From an uncultured Clostridia bacterium (GTDB lineage: Bacteria; Bacillota; Clostridia; Oscillospirales; Oscillospiraceae), in assembly GCA_946625125.1 (NCBI GenBank), contig CAMOSU010000011.1, positions 1 to 32,769 of the forward strand: a stretch of DNA of 32,769 bases, given 5' to 3'. Positions 14,105 through 21,806 of this stretch are shown here, one piece after another. The stretch's first letter is position 1, and each line of letters starts with the position of its first letter. A program made the translations under genes and the position numbers. The notes under the pieces are model-generated. The model was not told the DNA's origin and did not search any database. It worked only from the letters and a program-made list of their open reading frames with translations.

Positions 14105-14593
14105 ATGGATATCAGTAACGCAAGCTTTTGCATCTGGGAGGCTTCCGCATATCGGGAGCCGGACACATATTTGTGCAGTCTGGTGGAAAAGATCGCATTG
14201 TCTGTAATTGAAAGAAGAGACGTGGATTTCAAAGAAGCTGGGGAGGAGGGCCTTCGGCTCTATGGCAGAGTTCATGGCTTAGCAGGCAAAGCGGACGGTT
14301 CTCTCCATGTTACAAAACCCATCGACGGCCTTGTGTTCGTCGGAGAGGAAAAGACGGCCTATGCCCGCACCGGCGCCGGGAGAGGGAAGATCGAAAGCTT
14401 CAGCGCCTCCGCGCTGGAGAGCATCAAGCTTCTGGCCGCCTCCGCCCTGGCAGGACGCATGGTGGGGAAAAACCAGGGGGAGGAGGGGGAGGCGGCCAAA
14501 TCCCGATTCCATCCAGCTCATCGCCGGAGCTGCCGGGAAACAGGATGGAAAACCCAGGAGCTCCAATCCCATGGGGGGAACCAAAATGCATGA
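14105..14593 (+). CDS. Hypothetical protein, coupled to the DUF5131 gene
   Basis: I do not recognise this 162-residue protein. The first ~115 residues look like a folded alpha/beta protein (LCSLVEKIALSVIERRDV, then LRLYGRVHGLAGKADG, then PIDGLVFVGEEKTAYARTG). The last ~45 are basic and low in hydrophobic residues. The ribosome binding site is weak (GGGGG then ATCATC). The eight-base overlap of its end with the DUF5131 start favours a real, coupled gene. The poor-quality C-terminus could instead reflect a frameshift near 14480. Confidence 0.5.
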   Translation: MDISNASFCIWEASAYREPDTYLCSLVEKIALSVIERRDVDFKEAGEEGLRLYGRVHGLAGKADGSLHVTKPIDGLVFVGEEKTAYARTGAGRGKIESFSASALESIKLLAASALAGRMVGKNQGEEGEAAKSRFHPAHRRSCRETGWKTQELQSHGGNQNA

Positions 14594-15473
14594 CATCTGG
14601 AATCCCTGGCACGGCTGCAAAAAGTGCAGCGAGGGCTGTCAGAATTGCTATATGTATTTCCTGGACGCCCGGCGGGGCGGGGACGGATCGGAGATTTACC
14701 GGACGAAGTCCGGCTTCCGCTATCCGCTGAGCAAGGACCGCAGCGGGCAATACAAGGTGAAAAGCGGCGAGATGCTCCGGGTCTGCATGACCAGCGACTT
14801 TTTTCTGGAAGAGGCCGATCCCTGGCGGGATGAGGCCTGGGAGATCATGCACCAAAGGCCGGACGTAAAGTTCTTCCTGCTGACCAAGCGGCCGGAGCGC
14901 GTGGCGGCGCATTTGCCCCTGAATTGGGGGGACGGCTGGGAGAACGTAATGCTCAACGTAAGCTGCGAGAATCAGCGCCGGGCGGACCAGCGCATTCCGA
15001 TTCTGCTCTCCCTGCCCTTCCGGCACAAGGGCATCATGTGCGCGCCCTTCATCGGCCCCGTCAGCATCCGGGAATATCTGCCCGCCGGACAGATCCAGCA
15101 GGTGCTTTGCGACGGAGAAAACTACGGCGGCGCAAGGCCCTGTCACTATGATTGGGTCAAGGCTCTGCGGGATGAGTGCTTTGCCGCCAACGTGACCTTC
15201 ACCTTCTGCGGCACCGGCAGATGCTTTGTCAAGGACGGAAGAAGCTATCACCTGGAGGGGGGCGTTCAGACCCGACAGGCCCGGAAGTCCGGCCTGAGCT
15301 TTCTGGGAAAGCCCCTGGAGTTCAAGCTGACAGACGAATGGGGCAATCCGATTCCGGCCGAAGACCTGTACCAACCCTATTTCGGTACCCGCTGCCAGAG
15401 CTGCGGAATGCAGCAGACCTGCAACGGCTGCAGCCGCTGCGGGAAGTGCGGGAATGAACAGGGAAAGAAATGA
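14586..15473 (+). CDS. DUF5131 family protein (phage Gp37/Gp68-like)
   Basis: A 295-residue protein with the DUF5131 N-terminal signature WNPWHGC and a Cys cluster at residues 11, 14, 18 and 21 (CKKCSEGCQNCY). The arrangement resembles that of iron-sulfur or radical-SAM-like proteins. A TIM-barrel-like middle follows, with FFLLTKRPERV and the conserved GxxWENVMLNVSCENQ. The C-terminus has a second Cys-rich cluster (CQSCGMQQTCNGC). The reaction of the family is not established. The start at 14586 follows a GGGGGG ribosome-binding stretch; longer in-frame extensions upstream lack homology. Confidence 0.88.
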   Translation: MHDIWNPWHGCKKCSEGCQNCYMYFLDARRGGDGSEIYRTKSGFRYPLSKDRSGQYKVKSGEMLRVCMTSDFFLEEADPWRDEAWEIMHQRPDVKFFLLTKRPERVAAHLPLNWGDGWENVMLNVSCENQRRADQRIPILLSLPFRHKGIMCAPFIGPVSIREYLPAGQIQQVLCDGENYGGARPCHYDWVKALRDECFAANVTFTFCGTGRCFVKDGRSYHLEGGVQTRQARKSGLSFLGKPLEFKLTDEWGNPIPAEDLYQPYFGTRCQSCGMQQTCNGCSRCGKCGNEQGKK

Positions 15474-15532
15474 GCCGATCTGGGGCAGTGAAGCACGGGA
15501 AGACGGTGGAGCGGGACAGGATGATTCGCGGC

Positions 15533-16288
15533 TTAGTTCAGCTTTCCGTAGGCTTCGGCGTCCACCGGCTCCAGCCATTCAGCCCGGGCTTCCTCGCCTG
15601 CCACCTCAATGGCCAGGTGGGAGAACCAGGAATCCGCCGCGGCTCCGTGCCAGTGCTTGACGCCGGCGGGGATGTTCACCACGGTGCCGGGGGTCATCTC
15701 TACGGCTTCCTTGCCCCATTCCTGATACCAGCCTCTGCCCCCCACGCAGATCAGCAACTGGCCGCCGCCGGACTTGGCGTGGTGGACGTGCCAGTTGTTG
15801 CGGCAGCCGGGCTCGAAGGTGACGTTGAAAATCGGCACCTGCTGTTCAGACACCGGAGCCAGATAGCTCTGGCCCACAAAGAACTGTCCGTAGGGATTGG
15901 GCTCCCCGATGGGGAAGAAAATCTCATTCTGATACCGATCCTTCTCGGTGAGGGCAGGGGCATCCTCCTTCCAGACCTCCCGGGCCAGACGGAACACCGC
16001 CCAGCCCTTGGGCCAGCCCACATACATGGTGGCGTGGGTGATGATGGCGGCGATTTCCTCCTTGGTGACTCCATGGGCTTTGGCGTTTTGCAGGTGGTAG
16101 CTCAGGGAAGAATCCGTGATGCCGGAGGCCATGAGAGACACCACGGTGATGACGCACCTGGTTTTGACGTCGAGGGCTTCCTCGTTCCACACCTCGCCGA
16201 AGAGCACGTCGTCGTTGAGATGGGCAAACATGGGAGCGAAGTCTCCCAATTGATTTCTGCCTGCGGTCTGTACGATCTTTTCAGCCAT
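15533..16288 (-). CDS. Carboxymuconolactone decarboxylase-like domain fused to a cupin
   Basis: A 251-residue two-domain protein. Residues about 10-110 form a CMD/AhpD-like helical domain (LDVKTRCVITVVSLMASG, then HLQNAKAHGVTKEEIAAII, then HATMYVGWPKGW). It lacks the CxxC pair of true AhpD peroxidases. Residues about 145-235 form a cupin with metal ligands in the stretch NNWHVHHAKSGGGQLL and AGVKHWHGA. Such fusions are found beside flavodoxin and aldo/keto reductase genes and probably act on small carbonyl or quinone-like compounds; the substrate is unknown. The start at 16288 has GGAG nine bases upstream. It lies 35 bases after tetR on the same transcript. Confidence 0.88.
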   Translation of the reverse strand: MAEKIVQTAGRNQLGDFAPMFAHLNDDVLFGEVWNEEALDVKTRCVITVVSLMASGITDSSLSYHLQNAKAHGVTKEEIAAIITHATMYVGWPKGWAVFRLAREVWKEDAPALTEKDRYQNEIFFPIGEPNPYGQFFVGQSYLAPVSEQQVPIFNVTFEPGCRNNWHVHHAKSGGGQLLICVGGRGWYQEWGKEAVEMTPGTVVNIPAGVKHWHGAAADSWFSHLAIEVAGEEARAEWLEPVDAEAYGKLN

Positions 16289-16323
16289 CTGTTTTAGCTC
16301 CTTTTCAAAGAATAAAAATGTTG

Positions 16324-16944
16324 TCAACCCAGCAGCCTGCGCAGACAGGCCAGGGTGAGTTCATAGATGGAACAATAACGGAAGTCCACGCCGGCCTGCT
16401 CCATGGCAGTCCGCTGCTTTTCCGTCACCGCGGCGTAGGGATAAATACCGAACATGAAGGGGAAGAAGACCAGGCGGAAGCTGAGACGCTGGGCCTCGTC
16501 CATTTCCGGGCAGAACTTCCGCAGAATCCGGTCCACGTTTTCCAGGGATTTGCCGTAGGCGCGCTTGAAGCAGACCAGCAGCTCCGGACGGCTGTTGGCC
16601 TCCATGTCGTAGTTATTCATGGCCAGCAGCTTCAAAAGCTGTTCCCGCTTCTCCAGAGAATGGGCCAGCAGCTCCGCCAGCTCCGACCGGGTCATGGTCG
16701 TATGTTCTGCCAGAAGCGCTTCCAGATCCGCGTTCCAAAGCTGGTACTCCTGCTCATAGAGGGCCAGGAAGATCTCCTCCTTGGTCTGAAAATAATTATA
16801 GATGGTGGGACGGGAGAAGGAGGTCTCCGCGCCGATCTCCTTCAGGGTGATGTCCTTGAAGCTCATGGTTTGATACAGCCGTGCGCAGGCGTTGATGATC
16901 TCTTCCCGCCGTGTGGCGATCAGCTCTGGGGTACCCTTAATCAT
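16324..16944 (-). CDS. TetR-family repressor, likely master of the local redox regulon
   Basis: A 206-residue TetR protein. The helix-turn-helix lies at about residues 10-56 (IINACARLYQTMSFKDITL, then IGAETSFSRPTIYNYF). The rest is the helical ligand and dimer domain (LRKFCPEMDEAQRLSF, FFPFMFGIYPY). It is transcribed with the CMD-cupin gene from a promoter flanked by two TTGACAT/TTGACAC palindromes, so it represses itself. The same palindromes flank the flavodoxin promoter and the aldo/keto reductase promoter. Its inducer is unknown; an electrophile, quinone or oxidant is an inference from the regulated genes. Confidence 0.92.
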   Translation of the reverse strand: MIKGTPELIATRREEIINACARLYQTMSFKDITLKEIGAETSFSRPTIYNYFQTKEEIFLALYEQEYQLWNADLEALLAEHTTMTRSELAELLAHSLEKREQLLKLLAMNNYDMEANSRPELLVCFKRAYGKSLENVDRILRKFCPEMDEAQRLSFRLVFFPFMFGIYPYAAVTEKQRTAMEQAGVDFRYCSIYELTLACLRRLLG

Positions 16945-16969
16945 AATCGTTCTCCTCTTTCTTTGCTTG

Positions 16970-17020
16970 TTGACATCATGTCAGCAGTTCAATGATAGCA
17001 CATTTGTGACACCGTGTCAA
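16970..17020 (-). promoter_or_regulatory. tetR promoter with two TetR-type operators
   Basis: Minus strand: TTGACA (17020-17015), 17 bases, TATCAT (16997-16992). Operator GTGACACCGTGTCAA (17006-17020) covers the -35, and TTGACATCATGTCAG (16970-16984) sits just past the -10. The two start 36 bases apart. Confidence 0.85.
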
Positions 17021-17070
17021 TATAAAAACCGGACAAATCATTTTTTCGCTAATCGGTTTTACGCAGGGGG

Positions 17071-17118
17071 TTGACACGGCGTCAGCAATGCGGTATAATG
17101 ATACTGACACAATGTCAA
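17071..17118 (+). promoter_or_regulatory. Flavodoxin-operon promoter with two TetR-type operators
   Basis: TTGACA (17071-17076), 17 bases, TATAAT (17094-17099). TTGACACGGCGTCAG (17071-17085) covers the -35. CTGACACAATGTCAA (17104-17118) covers the start point, 33 bases further on. The architecture mirrors the divergent tetR promoter. Confidence 0.88.
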
Positions 17119-17140
17119 CAATGAAGGAGGAGTATTTTTT

Positions 17141-17851
17141 ATGTACAAAAACCGGAATAAACGCATTCTGATATGTCTCGTGCTGGTTCTTCTGCTTGTG
17201 CTCTCTGCCTGCGGAGGCACTGAGACGGCTTCCACCGAGAAAACCCGGCAGACTACAGCGGCTCCCATCCAGGGCGGCGCCGAGGAACAGACCGAGGCCC
17301 AGCCCGATTCCCAGGCAGCCGTCCCTGCCTCCGCCCAGGCTCCGGCGGAGAGCACCCAGGCCGCTGCCCCCGCAGGGAAGGACACCCTGGTGGTCTACTT
17401 CTCCGCCACAGGCACCACCAAGGCCGTAGCCCAACAGATTGCCGCCATCACCGACGCGGATCTTTATGAGATCAAGGCGGCTGAGGAATACACCGACGCC
17501 GACCTGGACTGGCACGACAGCAGCAGCCGCACGACGATTGAGCAGAACGACAAAAACGCCCGCCCGGAGATCGGCAGCGAAGCCCTATCCCTGGAAGGAT
17601 ACAGCACCGTCTATGTGGGCTATCCCATCTGGTGGGGCGAGGAGCCCCGGATCCTGGATACCTTCGTGGAGTCCTATGACTTTGACGGCATGACGCTGAT
17701 TCCCTTCTGCACCTCCTCCAGCAGCGGCATTGGCAGAAGCGGTCAGAATCTGGCGGAAAACGCCGGCAGCGGAAATTGGCTGGAGGGCAAGCGCTTCGGC
17801 GCCGGAGCTTCTGAGGATGCTTTGCGGGAGTGGATTGAAGCGCTGAACTAA
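17141..17851 (+). CDS. Flavodoxin-domain lipoprotein
   Basis: A 236-residue protein. It opens with a lipoprotein signal peptide (basic MYKNRNKR, a hydrophobic core, lipobox LSAC), followed by an Ala/Thr/Gln-rich linker to about residue 80. From about 83 a flavodoxin (Flavodoxin_4) domain begins: the FMN phosphate loop YFSATGTTKAVAQQI, the VGYPIWWGEEPR loop, and FCTSSSSGIGRSGQNLA. It should be tethered outside the membrane and carry electrons with FMN. AAGGAGGAG precedes the start. It is the first gene of a two-gene unit with the DUF4405 membrane protein, a likely electron-transfer partner, under the TetR-type operators. Confidence 0.92.
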   Translation: MYKNRNKRILICLVLVLLLVLSACGGTETASTEKTRQTTAAPIQGGAEEQTEAQPDSQAAVPASAQAPAESTQAAAPAGKDTLVVYFSATGTTKAVAQQIAAITDADLYEIKAAEEYTDADLDWHDSSSRTTIEQNDKNARPEIGSEALSLEGYSTVYVGYPIWWGEEPRILDTFVESYDFDGMTLIPFCTSSSSGIGRSGQNLAENAGSGNWLEGKRFGAGASEDALREWIEALN

Positions 17852-17901
17852 AGGGAGGATTCCCCCATGGATGGAACAAAATACGCAAGTTCAGATGGAT
17901 C

Positions 17902-18621
17902 GTGGACCTGGGCATGACCCTGGTGCTCCTGTGCCTGATGGCCTACCAGGTCTGCGGCGAGGTTCTGCACGAGTGGGGCGGCGTCGTTATGACCCTGCTG
18001 CTGATTGTCCACCATGTTCTGAACCGCAGGTGGTACGCCAGCTTGTTCAAGGGCAGATACAACGCTTATCGCGTCGTCACGGCGGCAGTGAACACGCTCC
18101 TCCTGGGCGCAATCGCTCTGACCGCCGTTTGCGGCATGTCCATGAGCGCCCATGCGGTACCGTTTTTGTATGGCCTTCTGCCCGTCTCCTTTGCCCGACG
18201 GTGCCACCTGGCGCTGTCCTATTGGTCCTTCGTGCTGATGGGCTTCCACCTGGGGCTCCATATCCCGGCCATGACAGCGGGGCTCAAATGGAGCGGCAAA
18301 ACCAAAACCGCTCTTTCCCTGCCCTGCGCCGTCATTGCGGGCCTGGGCTTCCGGCTCTTCCTGAAAAACGGCCTGCCGGATTACATGCTCTTCCGCACGC
18401 CCTTCGCCTTTTTCGACTATGACAAGGCGGCGGTGCGGGTTTTTGCCGAGAACCTGGCGGAACTGATTGCCTTTGCCCTCCTGGGGGCCTGCTGCGCAAA
18501 GGTCTGTAAGGCCTGTGGGAAGAATGGCAGGAAACGCTCGGCTCTGCTGCCCCTGCTGCTTGTTCTGCTTTCCCTTGGAATTGCCGCCTGGCTGGAGGCC
18601 AACGGGGTTTCAGCGAAGTGA
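17902..18621 (+). CDS. DUF4405 membrane protein, possible heme-binding, start uncertain
   Basis: At least 239 residues with several hydrophobic helices: LGMTLVLLCLMAYQVCGEVL, then the LLLIVHHVLNRRWY helix, then HLALSYWSFVLMGFHLGLHI, and a final LLPLLLVLLSLGIAAW. His pairs in two helices fit the cytochrome-b-like arrangement suspected for DUF4405. It would pass electrons to or from the lipoprotein flavodoxin encoded just before it. The given GTG start has no ribosome binding site. A good site (AGGGAGGA, 17852-17859) and ATG (17867) exist but in another frame, which stops at 17915. The natural N-terminus (WNKIRKFRWIVDLGMTL) lies in the correct frame without a start, so a one-base deletion is likely. 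Confidence 0.75.
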   Translation: MDLGMTLVLLCLMAYQVCGEVLHEWGGVVMTLLLIVHHVLNRRWYASLFKGRYNAYRVVTAAVNTLLLGAIALTAVCGMSMSAHAVPFLYGLLPVSFARRCHLALSYWSFVLMGFHLGLHIPAMTAGLKWSGKTKTALSLPCAVIAGLGFRLFLKNGLPDYMLFRTPFAFFDYDKAAVRVFAENLAELIAFALLGACCAKVCKACGKNGRKRSALLPLLLVLLSLGIAAWLEANGVSAK

Positions 18622-18650
18622 TCCAATCGGTCGGAGTACCGCAAATACAA

Positions 18651-18679
18651 ACAGGAGACCGCTGGAAACGGTCTCCTGT
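18651..18679. terminator. Hairpin between convergent DUF4405 and aldo/keto reductase genes
   Basis: ACAGGAGACCG pairs with CGGTCTCCTGT around a seven-base loop. A-rich and T-rich bases extend the stem on both sides, as expected for a bidirectional terminator. Confidence 0.75.
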
Positions 18680-18698
18680 ATTTGTACGTTACCGGGCG

Positions 18699-19745
18699 TC
18701 AGCTTCCGATTTTCTGGTCCCCTGTGGACCAGACCTGGCTTTCCTTCGCGTTGGCGGGCTTGTTCTGGGCCATGACGCCTGAAAGCGGATGGGGAACGTA
18801 AGGCGCTTCCAGATAAGCCAGCTCTTCCTCCCTCAGCTCCAGCTCCACAGCCTTTGCCGCGCCTTCGATGTGGTGCAGCTTGGTGGCCCCCACCACGGGC
18901 GCAGTCACCTTGGTCAGCAGCCAGGCCAGGGAAATCTCTGTCATGCTGACGCCGTGCTTTTCCGCCAGCTCCGCCACCCGGGCGATGATCACGTTGTCCT
19001 GGGCCGCTGTGGCGTCATACTTGAATTTCGCGTAGGCGTCCTCTTCCGCCCGCTTGGTGTCGTTCTGACCGGGCAGCCGGGACAGGCGGCCGCTGGCCAG
19101 AGCGCTGTAGGGGGTCAGGGCGATGTTCTCCTGGGTGCAGAAGGGGACCATTTCCCGCTCCTCCTCCCGGAAGATCAGATTGTAATGTCCCTGGACGGAG
19201 ACGAACTTCGCGAAGCCCTCCCGCTCCGCCAGGGCGTTGGCCTGGGCTAGCTGCCAGGCAAAGCAGTTGGAGATCCCGATGTACCGGGCTTTTCCCGCCT
19301 TCACCATCCGGTTCAGCCCGTCTAAAACGTCATAGATGGGGGTCTGCCAGTCCCACATGTGATAGATATACAGGTCCACGTAGTCCATGCCCAGGTTCTT
19401 CAGACTGGTGTTCAGCATGGTCTCGATGTGCTGCTGACCGGTGACGCCCGCCTCGATCTCCGCCTGGGTCCGGGGCAGGAACTTGGTGGCCACCACCAGG
19501 TCCTCCCGCCGGGCGAAGTCCCGCAAGGCCCGGCCCAGGTACTGCTCGCTGGTGCCGCTCTGGTAGGCAATGGCGGTGTCATAGAAGTTGACCCCCAGGT
19601 CCAGACCTCTCTTGATGATCTCTCTGCTGCTTGCTTCATCAATGGTCCAGCTATGCTGGCCTCTTCCGGCATCCCCAAAGCCCATGCAGCCCATGCAGAT
19701 CCGGGATACCGTCAGGTCAGAATTGCCGAGTTTGGTGTATTGCAT
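18699..19745 (-). CDS. Aldo/keto reductase 1
   Basis: A 348-residue NADPH-dependent aldo/keto reductase with an intact (beta/alpha)8 barrel. The catalytic tetrad is visible: Asp and Tyr in NFYDTAIAYQSGTSE, Lys in VVATKFLP, His in LYIYHMWDW. Cofactor-binding residues are near VTAPVVGATKLHHIEGA. Such enzymes reduce aldehydes, ketones or quinones. It is second in the operon, four bases after the stop of aldo/keto reductase 2, under the promoter at 20709-20759. The exact substrate is unknown. Confidence 0.93.
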   Translation of the reverse strand: MQYTKLGNSDLTVSRICMGCMGFGDAGRGQHSWTIDEASSREIIKRGLDLGVNFYDTAIAYQSGTSEQYLGRALRDFARREDLVVATKFLPRTQAEIEAGVTGQQHIETMLNTSLKNLGMDYVDLYIYHMWDWQTPIYDVLDGLNRMVKAGKARYIGISNCFAWQLAQANALAEREGFAKFVSVQGHYNLIFREEEREMVPFCTQENIALTPYSALASGRLSRLPGQNDTKRAEEDAYAKFKYDATAAQDNVIIARVAELAEKHGVSMTEISLAWLLTKVTAPVVGATKLHHIEGAAKAVELELREEELAYLEAPYVPHPLSGVMAQNKPANAKESQVWSTGDQKIGS

Positions 19746-19748
19746 GGG

Positions 19749-20681
19749 TTATTTCATCTCCTTTTCCCAGAAGCGAATGGCGTTGATGTGCAGGCTGTCC
19801 GCCAGGGCCTCCAGCTCCGCGGTCTCCTCCGCCGTCAGGGTGACAGCGGCGGCCTTGGCGGCGTCCTCCACATGGGAGACCTTGGTGACGCCGATGATGG
19901 GCAGGGTACCCTTGGCGATGGCCCAGGCCACGGGGATCTGGGCGGTACCAACGCCGTACTTGTCCGCCAGCTTCTTCAGGGCTCCGTTCAGGACCTCCAG
20001 CTTGTCCAGGACGGGATTGTAGGTCTCTGCCCGGGCAGAACCCGCGGGCATGGGGTGTTTGGTGTCGTACTTGCCGGACAGGGCTCCCTGCTCCAGAACC
20101 ATGTAGGAGAAGAAGATGATGCCGTTTTCCCTGCAATAATCCAGAATGCCGGAGTCCTCGGAGGAGCGGTTGATGAGGCTGTAGTGGTTCTGCACCGCGG
20201 AGAGCTTCAGCCCGTGGGCCTTCAGAATCTCGTTGGCCTGCTTGATCTCCGCCAGGTTGTGATTGGAGACGCCCAGCAGCGGCACGTTTTCCTTGCCCTG
20301 GAAGTATTTGGCCAGCTCCTGGGTCCAATGGGGAGCGTCCCAGACGTTGTGGATCCAGTAGACGTCAAAGCGGTCCAGCTCCATGAGCCGGAGCTGCATC
20401 TCGATCATGTCCGCCATGGCGCTGGGCTTGCCGTTGGCGCACTGGGGGGTGAACTTGTCGGAGATGAGATAGCGGTCTCTGGGCAGGTCTTTCAGAAAGC
20501 CCGCCAGCACCTTCTCCGAGGTGCCCATGCCGTAGGCGTAGGCGGTGTCCCACAGATTCAGACCCCGCTCCATGGCCGCATCAAAGATGGGCTTCAGGGT
20601 CTCGGCGGTCAGGCTGCCGCCGAAGGTGCCGTCGTTGCCCCAGGCCCAGGCGCCCAGAGCGATTTTGGGAAGCTGTTTCAT
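19749..20681 (-). CDS. Aldo/keto reductase 2
   Basis: A 310-residue member of the same superfamily, first gene of the operon. The tetrad is Asp/Tyr in LWDTAYAYGMGTSE, Lys in LISDKFTP and His in YWIHNVWD. GTLPIIGVTKVSHVEDA binds the cofactor. The start at 20681 is set by AAGGAG nine bases upstream; an earlier in-frame ATG overlaps that ribosome binding site. It is only distantly similar to reductase 1, so this is a pair of different enzymes rather than a recent duplication. Repression by the local TetR is inferred from the operators. Confidence 0.93.
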   Translation of the reverse strand: MKQLPKIALGAWAWGNDGTFGGSLTAETLKPIFDAAMERGLNLWDTAYAYGMGTSEKVLAGFLKDLPRDRYLISDKFTPQCANGKPSAMADMIEMQLRLMELDRFDVYWIHNVWDAPHWTQELAKYFQGKENVPLLGVSNHNLAEIKQANEILKAHGLKLSAVQNHYSLINRSSEDSGILDYCRENGIIFFSYMVLEQGALSGKYDTKHPMPAGSARAETYNPVLDKLEVLNGALKKLADKYGVGTAQIPVAWAIAKGTLPIIGVTKVSHVEDAAKAAAVTLTAEETAELEALADSLHINAIRFWEKEMK

Positions 20682-20708
20682 GGTTTCGATCTCCTTCATA
20701 CATTTATA

Positions 20709-20759
20709 TTGACACCGTGTCAGCGATGTAATTATAGCACATGATTGACACGGTGTCAA
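20709..20759 (-). promoter_or_regulatory. Aldo/keto reductase promoter with two TetR-type operators
   Basis: Minus strand: TTGACA (20759-20754), 17 bases, perfect TATAAT (20736-20731). TTGACACGGTGTCAA (20745-20759) is a near-perfect palindrome over the -35. TTGACACCGTGTCAG (20709-20723) lies past the -10. Their 36-base offset is the same as at tetR, and the inner ATAGCACAT is also shared with the tetR promoter. Confidence 0.88.
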
Positions 20760-20865
20760 TAGAGAACGAAAAAAATATGACGCGGTATTTGAGGGTTGAC
20801 CCGATGGGGTCTCATGCTTTTTAGGGACAACTCCAAATCCCACGGTAGAAAAACCGCCGGGAATG

Positions 20866-20874
20866 TGATACAAT
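20866..20874 (+). promoter_or_regulatory. Possible extended -10 for the phosphatase gene
   Basis: TGATACAAT fits an extended -10 (TGnTACAAT) without a recognisable -35. It lies about 105 bases before the GTG start. Confidence 0.35.
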
Positions 20875-20980
20875 ACCACTGCGCCGTGCCGGTTTTCCCC
20901 TGGAAAACAGCGGGAATCCCGAAAAACCGGAAATCCCGGAAAAAATGACACAGCCCAGCACAAATCGGAGGAATTTGGAC

Positions 20981-21481
20981 GTGATCAGGATTTTGTTTGT
21001 CTGCCACGGGAACATCTGCCGCAGTCCCATGGCGGAGTTTGTACTGAAGGATTTGGTGAAAAATCGCGGGCTGGAGGAGAACTACGAAATCGCTTCCGCC
21101 GCCACGAGTCGGGAGGAGATCGGGAACCCTGTCTATCCACCTGCCAGGAGAAAGCTGGCGGAGCACGGGATTGACTGCCAGGGCCATCACGCCAGACAGA
21201 TGACAAGGTATGATTACAGCTATTACGACTGGATCATCTGCATGGATCATGCCAACGTACGAAACGCCTCCAGGATCACCGGCGGTGATCCCGGGAACAA
21301 GATTCGCCTTCTGCTGGACTTCGCGGGCCGCCCCGGCCGGGAGGTCGCGGATCCCTGGTACACCGGGGATTTTGAAGCCGCCTGGCGGGACGTGCTGGAG
21401 GGCTGCCTGGGGCTGCTCAGGAAGGAAGCGAATCGGGAAGAAGGAGACGGCGCGCCTGCCGGGAGATCTGACCGCGCCTGA
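20981..21481 (+). CDS. Low-molecular-weight protein tyrosine phosphatase
   Basis: A 166-residue cytoplasmic phosphatase of the LMW-PTP/arsenate-reductase fold. The P-loop at the N-terminus reads FVCHGNICRSPMAE (C-x5-R-S), and the general-acid Asp is in the DPWYTGDFEAAW motif. It dephosphorylates phosphotyrosine or phosphoarginine proteins. The start is GTG at 20981, with GGAGG nine bases before it (20967-20971); an in-frame ATG at 20945 lacks a ribosome binding site. It appears monocistronic. Confidence 0.92.
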   Translation: MIRILFVCHGNICRSPMAEFVLKDLVKNRGLEENYEIASAATSREEIGNPVYPPARRKLAEHGIDCQGHHARQMTRYDYSYYDWIICMDHANVRNASRITGGDPGNKIRLLLDFAGRPGREVADPWYTGDFEAAWRDVLEGCLGLLRKEANREEGDGAPAGRSDRA

Positions 21482-21519
21482 ACAGCGCGGCAGGGTGAAT
21501 GCTGAGCATCCATGAAAGC

Positions 21520-21555
21520 ATTCCGTCTATTCCGGCGGGGATTGTGACATACTCC
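21520..21555. repeat. Sequence resembling the inner left part of palindromic elements A and B
   Basis: ATTCCGGCGGGGATTGTG and the following CATACTCC resemble copy A (TTCCGGTGGGAATTGTGCC, then ATACCTCC). The outer arms do not match, so this may be a decayed or distant relative. The remainder of 21482-21755 holds a GC-rich hairpin (about 21643-21663) but no gene that I can support. Confidence 0.35.
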
Positions 21556-21755
21556 TGGAGGAAAAACGGAAGCCGCAGGTTTTCCCGTTCTCGGGCATCG
21601 CTTGCTTGGGAAAAGCTCACTTCTCCCTGCTGTGGTGCTCCGCCCGGGGCGGAACCGCCCGGGATGCGTATCCGCAAGCATATTATAGCTCCCCAAAAAA
21701 GAGGAGAGGCGGCGGGAAAGCCGCGGGGAATAAGCAAGGAAATGGCAGACAATCC

Positions 21756-21789
21756 GCGAAAAAGGCGCGCCGCTCAGCGGCGCGCCTTT
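21756..21789 (-). terminator. Terminator of the tdh-kbl operon
   Basis: On the minus strand a 13-bp GC-rich stem (21789-21777 with 21773-21761) with a three-base loop runs into TTTTTC. It lies 17 bases after the kbl stop. Confidence 0.9.
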
Positions 21790-21806
21790 CGGAGTACAGA
21801 CAGATA

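Noticed and set aside
19359-20744. A 461-codon plus-strand open frame
   Set aside because: Antisense to both aldo/keto reductases, whose catalytic residues are intact.
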